Under the pieces are notes generated by a model. The model was given only the letters and a program-made list of their open reading frames with translations, was not told the origin of the DNA and searched no databases. Made by a program: the position numbers and the translations under genes. Positions 1 to 5,936 of a DNA stretch of 6,549 bases are shown here, piece after piece (the first letter of the stretch is position 1; each line of letters opens with the position of its first letter). This DNA is from Methylocystaceae bacterium (GTDB lineage Bacteria; Pseudomonadota; Alphaproteobacteria; Rhizobiales; Beijerinckiaceae): positions 1 to 6,549 of the forward strand of contig PQAN01000286.1 in assembly GCA_003105285.1 (NCBI GenBank). Reading direction: 5' to 3'.

Positions 1-135
1 GGCGATGCGCGAGAGGACGATGAACGAGCCACAGACGAGCGCGTCCCCGACGCGCCTCCCCGCGAATTGGCCGAACTCCGCGCGGAGCTTGCTCGACGCC
101 TCGAGCGCCTGCGCGGCGAAGGGGAGATTGGATGA
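1..135 (+). CDS. C-terminal end of a g1-like small terminase protein (partial)
   Basis: Frame 1 is open from the window edge to a TGA at 133-135 and gives 44 residues. The last part is charged and helical (RELAELRAELARRLERL), which looks like a coiled-coil tail. The frame lies directly upstream of, and slightly overlaps, the large terminase gene. That is where GTA and phage clusters place the small terminase subunit (g1 in the R. capsulatus GTA), which recruits DNA for packaging. The assignment rests on position and on the helical C-terminus; the N-terminal domain is outside the window, so the family cannot be verified. The same stretch is also open in the terminase frame, with ATGs at 5 and 20. 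The residues in frame 1 look more protein-like (Glu/Arg/Leu heptad character) than those in the terminase frame, so I take frame 1 as the coding one. Confidence 0.6.
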   Translation, partial: GDAREDDERATDERVPDAPPRELAELRAELARRLERLRGEGEIG

Positions 136-1420
136 GCTGCTCGACGGATTCTCCGCGCGAGAGATCGCGCGCCTGCTCGCCGATTGGGAATTTTCGGCGC
201 GCGAGGACCAATGGCCGCCGCGTTGCGCCGCGAATGGCGAACCCTGGCGGGTGTGGCTCATTCTTGGGGGACGCGGCGCCGGCAAGACGCGGGCCGGCGC
301 CGAATGGGTGAAGGGTCTGGCGCAGGGGCGCCCGCAATTCGCCTGCCGGCCGACGTCGCCCATCGCGCTCGTCGGCGAGAGCGCGGCGGATGTGCGCGAC
401 GTGATGATCGAGGGTATGTCCGGCATTCTCTCCGTGCATGGCCGTTCCGAGCGTCCGCGCTGGGAATCCTCGCGCCGGCGCCTCACCTGGGACAATGGCG
501 TCGTCGCGCAGGCTTTTTCCGCCGAGGACCCGGAGAGCCTGCGCGGCCCGCAATTTTGCGCCGCCTGGTGCGACGAGCTCGCCAAATGGCGCTACGCCGA
601 GGAGACCTGGGACATGCTGCAATTCGGCTTGCGGCTCGGCGAATGGCCGCGCCAGCTCGTGACGACGACGCCGCGCCCCATCCCCTTGCTGAAGCGCCTC
701 GTCGACGTCAAAAACGTCGTCGTCACGAGGGCCGCGACTCGTCGGAACGCCGCCAATCTGGCGCCTTCTTTTCTCGAGAGCGTGTTCGCGCAATATGCCG
801 GCACGCGTCTCGGGCGTCAGGAGCTCGATGGCGAAATCATCGACGAGCGCGCCAATGCGTTGTGGACGCGCGACATGTTGGAAGCGTCGCGCATCGACGC
901 CGCGCCGCGCCTGGCGCGCATCGTCGTCGCCGTCGATCCGCCGGCGTCCTCGAGCAAGCGCGCCGATTGCTGCGGCATCGTCGCGGCGGGCGTCGACGCT
1001 GAAGGATGCGTGCATGTGCTGGAGGATGCGACGCTCGCCGCCGCGCGGCCGGCGCATTGGGCGCGCGCGGCCGTGGCGCTCTATCACGAGCTCGCCGCCG
1101 ATGCGCTCGTCGCCGAAGTCAATCAGGGCGGCGAGATGGTGCGCGCCGTCATTCACGAGGCCGATCCTTCCGCGCCGGTGAAAGAAGTGCGGGCGACGCG
1201 CGGCAAATATCTGCGCGCCGCGCCGGTGGCGCAGCTCTATGAGCAGGGCAGGGTGCGCCATGTCGGCGCCTTTCCGGCGCTGGAGGATGAAATGTGCGAC
1301 TTCGGTCTCGACGGATTGTCGTCCTGCCGCAGTCCCGACCGTCTCGACGCGCTGGTATGGGCGATCACCGCGCTCGTCCTGACGCCGCGCGCCGGCGAGC
1401 CGCGGATGCGGCGGGTGTAG
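128..1420 (+). CDS. terL: Large terminase subunit / DNA-packaging ATPase-nuclease (GTA g2-like)
   Basis: This is the motor that translocates DNA into the prohead and cuts it. Residues are numbered from the TTG at 128 (430 aa). Walker A is GGRGAGKT at 47-54, Walker B is a hydrophobic strand ending in Asp149-Glu150 (AAWCDE), and a coupling motif TTTPRP begins at 179. A C-terminal RNase H-like nuclease domain follows, with likely metal ligands Asp270 (VVAVDPP), Glu330 (AEVNQGGE) and Asp407 (DRLDALVWA). The frame is open upstream to ATGs at 5 and 20, but those would overlap the g1-like frame by more than 100 bp, and family-like sequence begins only near SAREIARLLADW. TTG 128 follows AAGG (119-122) at 5 nt and overlaps the upstream stop by 8 bp. 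The start is therefore a judgement; 20 or 5 are the alternatives. The function call is very secure. The next gene begins only after a 154-bp gap that carries a repeat. Confidence 0.93.
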   Translation: MDELLDGFSAREIARLLADWEFSAREDQWPPRCAANGEPWRVWLILGGRGAGKTRAGAEWVKGLAQGRPQFACRPTSPIALVGESAADVRDVMIEGMSGILSVHGRSERPRWESSRRRLTWDNGVVAQAFSAEDPESLRGPQFCAAWCDELAKWRYAEETWDMLQFGLRLGEWPRQLVTTTPRPIPLLKRLVDVKNVVVTRAATRRNAANLAPSFLESVFAQYAGTRLGRQELDGEIIDERANALWTRDMLEASRIDAAPRLARIVVAVDPPASSSKRADCCGIVAAGVDAEGCVHVLEDATLAAARPAHWARAAVALYHELAADALVAEVNQGGEMVRAVIHEADPSAPVKEVRATRGKYLRAAPVAQLYEQGRVRHVGAFPALEDEMCDFGLDGLSSCRSPDRLDALVWAITALVLTPRAGEPRMRRV

Positions 1421-1436
1421 GCGCGTCGACTTCTCT

Positions 1437-1548
1437 CTCTCCCCGTGAACGTCTGGGTGAGGGGCCCGGGGTTTGGCGACGACGCCGTGAACATCCCCGG
1501 CCCCTCACCCTCGCTTCGCTTGACCTCTCCCCGTGAACGGGGAGAGGT
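1437..1548. repeat. Composite inverted/direct intergenic repeat between terminase and portal genes
   Basis: Almost the whole terminase-portal gap is repeat structure. GGGTGAGGGGCCCGGGG (1455-1471) pairs with CCCCGGCCCCTCACCC (1495-1510), with one unpaired base. The enclosed segment contains a further small hairpin, GGCG/CGCC (1475-1478, 1483-1486). The 15-mer CTCTCCCCGTGAACG occurs twice in direct orientation, at 1437-1451 and 1525-1539. The layout looks like two copies of one short palindromic unit placed in opposite orientation. The motif style (CCTCTCCCC, GGTGAGGGG) resembles the dispersed REP-like intergenic repeats common in alphaproteobacterial genomes; that family assignment is from memory. 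There is no T-run after the hairpins, so an intrinsic terminator is less likely than an mRNA-folding or processing element. Confidence 0.75.
1523..1548. repeat. Perfect 12-bp-arm palindrome upstream of portal gene
   Basis: ACCTCTCCCCGT at 1523-1534 and ACGGGGAGAGGT at 1537-1548 are exact reverse complements separated by GA. A GTG within the left arm (1533) opens a frame that runs into the portal gene, but the portal most likely starts at ATG 1575. As RNA this hairpin would end 26 nt before that ATG. Confidence 0.85.
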
Positions 1549-1574
1549 TCGTCTCGGCCCATCGGAAACACCTC

Positions 1575-2753
1575 ATGCCCTCTTTCCTCACCCGCCTCAT
1601 CGGCGCGGTCGCGCCGTCGCGCGCTCGCGAAGAGAAGACCTCGCGCGCGGCCGCGATGCTCGCTCTGCATTCGATCGGCCTGCCGCAATGGACGCCGCGC
1701 AATCATGCGGCGCTGACGCGCGAAGGCTATGAACGCAACGCCGTCTGTCATCGCGCCGTGCGCATGATCGCCGAAGGCTGCGCCTCGGTGCCCTGGCTGC
1801 TCTATGAGGGACGCGACGAGATCAGCGCGCATCCGCTGCTCGCGATCATCGCGCGGCCCAATCCGGGCGACACCAGCGTCTCCTTCATCGAGGCGCTCTG
1901 CTCCAACCTGCTGCTCTATGGCAACGCCTATGTCGAAGGCGCGTTCGTCGACGGAACTTTGCGCGAAATCTATGCGCTGCGTCCCGACCGCATGAGCGTC
2001 GTCGCCGGGCGCAACGGCTGGCCGGCCGCTTATGTCTACACAGCGGCGGGCGATTCCGTCCGCTATGAGATGCAGGGGCGCGGCATCGAGCCGATCCTGC
2101 ATATCAAATTGTTCAATCCGCTCGACGACATCTACGGCTTTCCGCCGCTCGCCGCCGCGCAAGTAGCGCTCGACACGCATAATGCCGCGAGCTTCTGGAA
2201 CAAGGCGCTGCTCGACAATTCCGCGCGGCCCTCCGGCGCGCTCGTCTATGCGGGGCCGGACGGCGCGCATCTGACCGACGAGCAATTCACGCGGCTGAAA
2301 GAAGAACTCGAAGAGAATTTCTCCGGCTCCGCCAATGCGGGGCGTCCGCTGCTGCTCGAAGGCGGGCTCGATTGGAAGGCGCTGTCGCTCTCGCCCAAGG
2401 ACATGGATTTTTCCGAGACGAAGGCCGCCGCCGCGCGCGAGATCGCGCTCGCCTTCGGCGTGCCGCCGCTGCTGCTCGGCCTGCCGGGCGACAATACGTT
2501 TCGCAATTACCAGGAGGCCAATCGCGCCTTCTGGCGGCAGACGATCATTCCGCTCGTGCAGCGCCTGCAGAAGGCGTTTCACGCCTGGACGCAGCCGGGC
2601 TTCCCGCCGTTTCGTCTCGATTACGACGCCGATCGCATCGACGCGCTGGCGCAAGAGCGGGCGATGGAATGGGGGCGCATCGGCGCCGCGAGCTTTCTCA
2701 CCGTCGACGAGCAGCGCGAGGCCGCGGGTTATGGGCCGATAGCGAAGAGGTGA
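1575..2753 (+). CDS. HK97-family phage portal protein (GTA g3-like)
   Basis: The portal is the ring at one capsid vertex through which DNA enters and to which the tail attaches. The 392-aa length fits the HK97/GTA portal family. Family-like stretches are RPNPGDTSVSFIEAL (94-108), LLLYGNAYVEG (112-122), YGFPPLAAAQ (187-196), GVPPLLLGLPGDNTFRNYQE (295-314) and the following helix EANRAFWRQTIIPL. The latter part corresponds to the clip/stem and crown-side helices of this fold. I chose ATG 1575, preceded by GGAAA at 1564-1568. The longer alternative begins with a GTG at 1533 that falls inside a palindromic repeat, and its extra 14 residues look non-conserved. The gene follows the repeat-filled gap after the terminase and is followed 12 bp later by a small membrane-protein gene, so it is probably the first gene of a tightly packed run. 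The call is very secure; the start is fairly so. Confidence 0.95.
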   Translation: MPSFLTRLIGAVAPSRAREEKTSRAAAMLALHSIGLPQWTPRNHAALTREGYERNAVCHRAVRMIAEGCASVPWLLYEGRDEISAHPLLAIIARPNPGDTSVSFIEALCSNLLLYGNAYVEGAFVDGTLREIYALRPDRMSVVAGRNGWPAAYVYTAAGDSVRYEMQGRGIEPILHIKLFNPLDDIYGFPPLAAAQVALDTHNAASFWNKALLDNSARPSGALVYAGPDGAHLTDEQFTRLKEELEENFSGSANAGRPLLLEGGLDWKALSLSPKDMDFSETKAAAAREIALAFGVPPLLLGLPGDNTFRNYQEANRAFWRQTIIPLVQRLQKAFHAWTQPGFPPFRLDYDADRIDALAQERAMEWGRIGAASFLTVDEQREAAGYGPIAKR

Positions 2754-2765
2754 GGGCGAGCAATC

Positions 2766-2951
2766 ATGTCCGAGATCGTCACCACCATCATCGAGCGCGG
2801 CGATCTCGCCCATCTCGCGCTGTTTCTGTGGGCGAGCGCGGCGAGCGCCTTCGCCTATCGCGCTTTGCGCGAACTCGGCGAGGCGACGCGGCGTCTCGAC
2901 GCCTTCGTGCGCGAGCTGGCGCGGTTCAACCGCCGCTATGGGAGCGAATGA
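2766..2951 (+). CDS. Small single-span membrane protein, unknown function (position of GTA g3.5)
   Basis: A 61-aa protein. Residues 14-33 (DLAHLALFLWASAASAFAYR region) form one hydrophobic stretch long enough to span a membrane. It is followed by a charged, amphipathic helix (RALRELGEATRRLDAFVREL) and a basic end. I do not recognise a family. It starts 12 bp after the portal stop, behind purine-rich GAGG/GAGGG sequence (2747-2756). The next small gene begins 1 bp after its stop, so it is translated with the head genes. In the R. capsulatus GTA a small gene, g3.5, sits between portal and protease; positional equivalence is plausible but sequence homology is not shown here. A membrane-bound helper for head assembly or a holin-like role are possibilities only. 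Codon use matches the neighbours, which supports a real gene. Confidence 0.72.
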   Translation: MSEIVTTIIERGDLAHLALFLWASAASAFAYRALRELGEATRRLDAFVRELARFNRRYGSE

Positions 2952-2952
2952 T

Positions 2953-3129
2953 ATGAGTTTCGATTTTTCTTTTTCGCGCATGAAGCGTCGGGCCAATCGG
3001 CGGGCGCCGCCGCGCCGCGACGACGCGGAGGCGGTGTTCAGGAATTTCGTGCGCGCGTTGGAGCGTCTGCGCTCGCCGCCGCGCGGCGGGGGGCATGCCG
3101 CCATCGCGGCGACGAGGGAGAAAGCCTGA
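2953..3129 (+). CDS. Small arginine-rich protein, unknown function
   Basis: A 58-aa protein that I do not recognise. It begins MSFDFSFSRMKRRANRRAPP, continues with an acidic-then-hydrophobic helix (DDAEAVFRNFVRALERLR), and ends in a Gly/Ala-rich tail. The many arginines in the first 22 residues suggest nucleic-acid or acidic-surface contact, which is inference. ATG 2953 is preferred because GGAG at 2941-2944 lies 8 nt upstream and the gene then starts 1 bp after the previous stop. An in-frame ATG at 2938 would overlap the previous gene. Its TGA shares one base with the ATG of the prohead protease (TGATG), which suggests translational coupling. Coupled spacing on both sides is the main argument that it is real, because the composition alone is what one expects from random high-GC sequence. 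Confidence 0.6.
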   Translation: MSFDFSFSRMKRRANRRAPPRRDDAEAVFRNFVRALERLRSPPRGGGHAAIAATREKA

Positions 3130-3752
3130 TGGCGACGAGCGCTAGACGATTCGACGAACCTGTCTTCGATTTCGAGCCGCTCGCGTTGGAGACGAAGCGA
3201 GCGAATGTCGCAGTGTCCCTGGCGACTGAAACAGGCGTGTTCGAGGGTTACGCCAGCCTGTTCGGCGTCTTAGACGCTTGCGGCGACATCGTCGCGCCCG
3301 GCGCTTTCGCGGCGACGCTGCGAAAGCGCGGCGCCGAGGGCGTGAAGATGCTGTGGCAGCACCTGCCGGCCGAGCCGATCGGCGTGTGGACGCAGATCAT
3401 CGAGGACGCGCGCGGGCTCAAGGTGACGGGGCGGCTCGACCTCTCCGTCGCCAGGGCGCGCGAGGCGCTGTCCTTGATCCGGCAAGGCGCGCTGGATGGG
3501 CTCTCGATCGGCTTTCGCACGCTGCGCGCGTCGAGCGACCGCATGAGCGGCGCGCGGCGGTTGCTCGAGGTGGATTTGTGGGAAATCTCCATCGTGACCT
3601 TTCCCGCTCTGCCGCAGGCGCGCATCGGCGTCGTGACGCATTCGGCTCCGCCGCCGCTCCTCGAATTGCGCGCGAAGCTCGCGCGGCTGCGGATGCAGAG
3701 CGCGGCGTCGAGCTTCGAACTCGGCCTGCGGCGCGCTTCGCGTTCGCGTTAG
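3129..3752 (+). CDS. HK97-family prohead maturation protease (GTA g4-like)
   Basis: A serine protease of the herpesvirus-assemblin/HK97 type that trims the capsid protein's N-terminal scaffold domain inside the prohead. The 207-aa length is normal for the family. The core runs from about 36 to 170: FEGYASLFGVLDACGDIVAPG (38-58), the His78 motif MLWQHLPAEPIG, the Ser126 motif GALDGLSIGFR, and the WEISIVTFPALPQARI strand (151-166). His78 and Ser126 are the expected catalytic residues. The C-terminal tail (about 172-207) is basic and probably interacts with the scaffold or is removed. ATG 3129 has AGGGAG (3115-3120) 8 nt upstream and overlaps the preceding stop by 1 bp. The substrate is almost certainly the capsid protein encoded 171 bp downstream. 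It should not be confused with the unrelated, exported serine protease encoded at 5157-5879 on the other strand. Confidence 0.94.
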   Translation: MATSARRFDEPVFDFEPLALETKRANVAVSLATETGVFEGYASLFGVLDACGDIVAPGAFAATLRKRGAEGVKMLWQHLPAEPIGVWTQIIEDARGLKVTGRLDLSVARAREALSLIRQGALDGLSIGFRTLRASSDRMSGARRLLEVDLWEISIVTFPALPQARIGVVTHSAPPPLLELRAKLARLRMQSAASSFELGLRRASRSR

Positions 3753-3923
3753 CCTCGCGCTATTCGCCCGACCAGCAAGCCGCCCGCGTCGTCGCCGTCG
3801 AACGTGGGCCGATAAGATCGAGACGGCTCACTCCTGTTCCAGCGGATCGCACGACGGCGCCAGGGCGCCGGCGGCGCCGTTGCGCGTCCTTTTTTCTCAC
3901 CAGCAACGCGAGGTTCAAAGCGC
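3753..3923 (+). other. 171-bp non-coding leader between prohead protease and capsid genes
   Basis: This is the longest non-coding stretch inside the head cluster. No convincing short gene is seen. It contains a strong hairpin with a T-run (separate entry) and three copies of GGCGCC at 3856-3861, 3864-3869 and 3873-3878. No clear sigma70-like promoter can be read by eye. GAGG at 3910-3913 lies 10 nt before the capsid ATG and is the likely ribosome binding site. A long structured leader upstream of the most abundantly needed protein suggests separate control or stabilisation of the capsid transcript, which is inference. Confidence 0.6.
3848..3895 (+). terminator. Terminator-like hairpin with T-run upstream of capsid gene (possible attenuator)
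   Basis: CGCACGACGGCGCC (3848-3861) pairs with GGCGCCGTTGCGCG (3873-3886): 13 base pairs, including one G-U, with one A/C mismatch and an 11-nt loop. TCC and six T residues (3890-3895) follow directly. That is the form of an intrinsic terminator. It lies only 28 nt before the capsid ATG, so full termination would prevent capsid expression from upstream. Partial termination, a 5' stabilising hairpin on a processed capsid mRNA, or a regulated switch are more sensible readings. Confidence 0.5.
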
Positions 3924-5153
3924 ATGTCGTTCATCGAAACCAAATCCGCCGCCGGCGAGGATGTCCTCGCCGATCTCAATCGCGCCTTTACAGCCTTCAA
4001 GGAGACGAACGACGAGCGGCTCGCGCAGCTCGAGACGCGCCTCGGCGTCGACGTGCTGACGGAGGAAAAGCTTCAGCGCATCGACACCGCGCTCGACGAG
4101 ACGAAGCGGCGGCTCGATCGCGTCACGCTCGATCTGGCGCGGCCCAAGCTCGGCGGCGCCGTCGCCGAGGATCATTCGGCGCGCGAGCATAAATCCGCCT
4201 TCGATCTCTATATGCGCGCCGGCGAAGCCGCCGGCCTCAAGGCGCTGGAGGCGAAGGCCCTGTCGGCGGGCTCGGGGCCGGATGGCGGCTATCTCGTGCC
4301 GACGCCGGCCGAGCAGGAAATCCTGCGCCGCCTCGCGCATCTCTCGCCCATTCGCGCCATCGCCAGCGTGCGCGAAATCTCCACCCATTCCCTGCGCAAG
4401 GCCTATTCGCTGCAAGGACCGGCGGTCGGCTGGGCGGGCGAGACCGACGCGCGGCCGCAGACCGCCAATCAGCAGATCGCCGATCTCGATTTTCCCGTCG
4501 CCGAGTTGTATGCGATGCCGGCCGCGACGCAGACGCTGCTCGACGATTCGGTCGTCGATATCGAGCAGTGGATCGCCGAGGAGGTGCAGACGGCGTTCGC
4601 GGAGCAGGAGGGCGCGGCTTTCGTCAACGGCAATGGCGTCAACAAGCCCAAGGGCTTTCTGGCTTATGCGACCGTCGCCGACGCGAGTTGGAGCTGGGGC
4701 AATCTCGGCTATGTGACGACCGGCGTCTCGGCGGGCTTCGCGGCGAGCAACCCGTCCGACGCGCTGTTCAACCTCGTCTATGCATTGCGCGCCGGCTATC
4801 GGCAGAAGGGCAGGTTCGTCATGAACCGGCAGACGCAGTCGCTGATCCGCAAGTTCAAGACGTCGACGGGCGAATATCTCTGGGCGCCGCCGACCAGTCT
4901 GGAGGCGTCGGCGTCTCTGCTGAATTTTCCGGTCGTCGAGGCCGAGGATATGCCCAATGTCGGCGCCGACAGCCTGTCGATCGCCTTCGGCGATTTCGAG
5001 CGCGGCTATCTCGTCGTCGACCGGCTCGGCATTCGCGTGCTGCGCGATCCTTATTCCGCCAAGCCCTATGTGCTGTTCTATACGACGAAGCGCGTCGGCG
5101 GCGGCGTTCAGGATTTCGAGGCGATCAAGCTGCTGAAGTTCGGGACGGCGTGA
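3924..5153 (+). CDS. HK97-fold major capsid protein (GTA g5-like)
   Basis: A 409-aa shell protein, within the usual precursor length for the HK97 family. Residues about 12-75 are rich in charged heptads (AFTAFKETNDERLAQLETRL and on) and predict a coiled-coil delta/scaffold domain. After a short linker comes the mature portion, starting around SAGSGPDGGYLVPTPAEQE (114-132). Recognisable later parts include TLLDDSVVDIEQWIAEEV (204-221), the AFAEQEGAAFVNGNG segment (224-238), FVMNRQTQSLIRKF (298-311), the MPNVGADSLSIAFGDFERGY region (343-362) and RVLRDPYSAKPYVLF (371-385). The prohead protease would be expected to cleave somewhere near residues 100-115; the exact site cannot be read. ATG 3924 has GAGG 10 nt upstream. 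Its stop lies only 3 bp from the stop of the convergent serine protease gene. Highly secure call. Confidence 0.96.
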   Translation: MSFIETKSAAGEDVLADLNRAFTAFKETNDERLAQLETRLGVDVLTEEKLQRIDTALDETKRRLDRVTLDLARPKLGGAVAEDHSAREHKSAFDLYMRAGEAAGLKALEAKALSAGSGPDGGYLVPTPAEQEILRRLAHLSPIRAIASVREISTHSLRKAYSLQGPAVGWAGETDARPQTANQQIADLDFPVAELYAMPAATQTLLDDSVVDIEQWIAEEVQTAFAEQEGAAFVNGNGVNKPKGFLAYATVADASWSWGNLGYVTTGVSAGFAASNPSDALFNLVYALRAGYRQKGRFVMNRQTQSLIRKFKTSTGEYLWAPPTSLEASASLLNFPVVEAEDMPNVGADSLSIAFGDFERGYLVVDRLGIRVLRDPYSAKPYVLFYTTKRVGGGVQDFEAIKLLKFGTA

Positions 5154-5156
5154 GGC

Positions 5157-5879
5157 TCAGCGCGCCCACCGCGCGACGATGCGTTCGATCCAGGCGCGCT
5201 GCGGCACGACGCTGACGGCTTGCGTGAGCTTGCCGCAGCGCCGCCCCGCCGAGCCTTCCGCGAAGGCGACGACGCCGGCGAGGCGTCCGTTCCCGTCGAA
5301 GACGGGAGCACCGGAATCGCCGTCGCAGGCGCCGCCCGGCGGGCGGGGCGCGGCGAGCCACATCAGCACTGTGGAGAGCGGCGCGCGCAAGCTCAGCGTG
5401 AGCGCCGCGAGCTTTCCGGTCGCGCCGTCCTCGCGTTGGCCGTAGCCGGCGATCGTCACGACGTCGCCGATATCCGGCGCCCGCGGCGCGAGTTCCGCCG
5501 GAACGAAAGAGGACGGCAAGTCCTCCTTCGCTTCGATGAGCGCGAGATCGATCGAGACGCGGCGCGTCTCCACGGCGTCCGACCGATAGGCCGGATGGCG
5601 TTCGATGCGCGAAGGCTCGACGAGCGCGGGCCCGCCGGCGGTCATGAAATGCACGCGCGTATCGGAAAGGCTCGCCACGCAATGCGCGCCGGTGAGAACG
5701 ATGCGTCTCGACAACGCGACGCCGCTGCAGAAACCCGAGCGGGAGCCGTCGCGCTTCAGCACCATGACGACATGGGCGGCGAGCGCGCCGGCCTCATGTG
5801 TCTCCCCGACGAGGGCCGACGCGTCGCTCGTCAGCAGACAAGAGATCGCGATGACTGGAAGAAGCCCTCTGCCCCTCAT
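5157..5879 (-). CDS. Exported chymotrypsin-fold (S1A) serine protease inserted antisense in the head cluster
   Basis: A 240-aa secreted endopeptidase. Residues 1-22 form a signal peptide: basic MRGRG, hydrophobic LLPVIAISCLL, cleavage motif ASA at 20-22. The triad is His66 (VLTGAHC), Asp111 (SIDLALIE) and Ser189 (CDGDSGAP). Cys51/Cys67 and Cys185/Cys215 match two conserved S1A disulfides, which fits an oxidising periplasmic or extracellular location. The predicted mature end, LVGE, resembles the IVGG of activated S1 proteases, and Asp188 is the matching salt-bridge partner. The residue aligning with the specificity position (chymotrypsin 189) appears to be Gly183, not the Asp of trypsin. ATG 5879-5877 is chosen for the signal peptide and for GAGGAG (5890-5885) 5 nt away; the open frame extends upstream to 6425, but that part is shadow sequence. 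The gene converges on the capsid gene (3 bp) and diverges from the adaptor gene (57 bp). Its substrate is unknown; no GTA or phage role is established. Confidence 0.92.
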   Translation of the reverse strand: MRGRGLLPVIAISCLLTSDASALVGETHEAGALAAHVVMVLKRDGSRSGFCSGVALSRRIVLTGAHCVASLSDTRVHFMTAGGPALVEPSRIERHPAYRSDAVETRRVSIDLALIEAKEDLPSSFVPAELAPRAPDIGDVVTIAGYGQREDGATGKLAALTLSLRAPLSTVLMWLAAPRPPGGACDGDSGAPVFDGNGRLAGVVAFAEGSAGRRCGKLTQAVSVVPQRAWIERIVARWAR

Positions 5880-5936
5880 GTCGTCTCCTCGCCTCGACCT
5901 ATCCGCGCAAATTGCAAATTTCGACGGGAAATACAA
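5880..5936. promoter_or_regulatory. 57-bp divergent intergenic region with AT-rich tandem heptamer
   Basis: This gap separates the start codons of the exported serine protease (leftward) and the head-tail adaptor (rightward), so any promoters for both must lie here or upstream within the genes. In an otherwise GC-rich window it holds an AT-rich tract with GCAAATT repeated in tandem (5907-5913, 5914-5920). The tract can also be read as AAATT-GCA-AATTT, an inverted repeat (5909-5921). GAGGAG on the minus strand (5890-5885) serves the protease, and GGGA (5926-5929) is a weak Shine-Dalgarno for the adaptor. A promoter or operator is a reasonable inference; no -35/-10 pair can be named confidently. 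Confidence 0.45.

Noticed and set aside
5..127. Terminase N-terminal extension from ATG 5 or ATG 20
   Set aside because: The same bases encode a more plausible coiled-coil tail of the upstream gene in frame 1, and the extra residues look non-conserved. Kept as an alternative start, not excluded outright.
1455..1548. CRISPR array or attachment site in the repeat-filled gap
   Set aside because: There are only two short direct repeats with no regular spacers, and no integrase or duplicated flank is visible.
1533..1574. GTG 1533 as the portal start
   Set aside because: The codon lies inside the palindromic repeat, so the 14 added residues would be encoded by repeat DNA. ATG 1575 gives a family-like N-terminus.
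1365..3104. 579-aa minus-strand open frame across the portal gene
   Set aside because: It lies wholly antisense to the well-supported portal and neighbouring genes. Its product is an arginine-rich low-complexity string with no recognisable motif, which is normal for the antisense frame of high-GC codons.
3278..4192. 304-aa plus-strand frame bridging the protease-capsid interval
   Set aside because: It overlaps both well-supported genes in another frame, and its product is an Arg/Ala-rich shadow. In the interval itself no ribosome binding site with a plausible start is seen for it.
5220..5936. Upstream extension of the adaptor frame, which stays open across the protease gene on the plus strand
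   Set aside because: It is the antisense shadow of the serine protease. Adaptor-family sequence begins only at ATG 5937, and the extension has no domain-like sequence.
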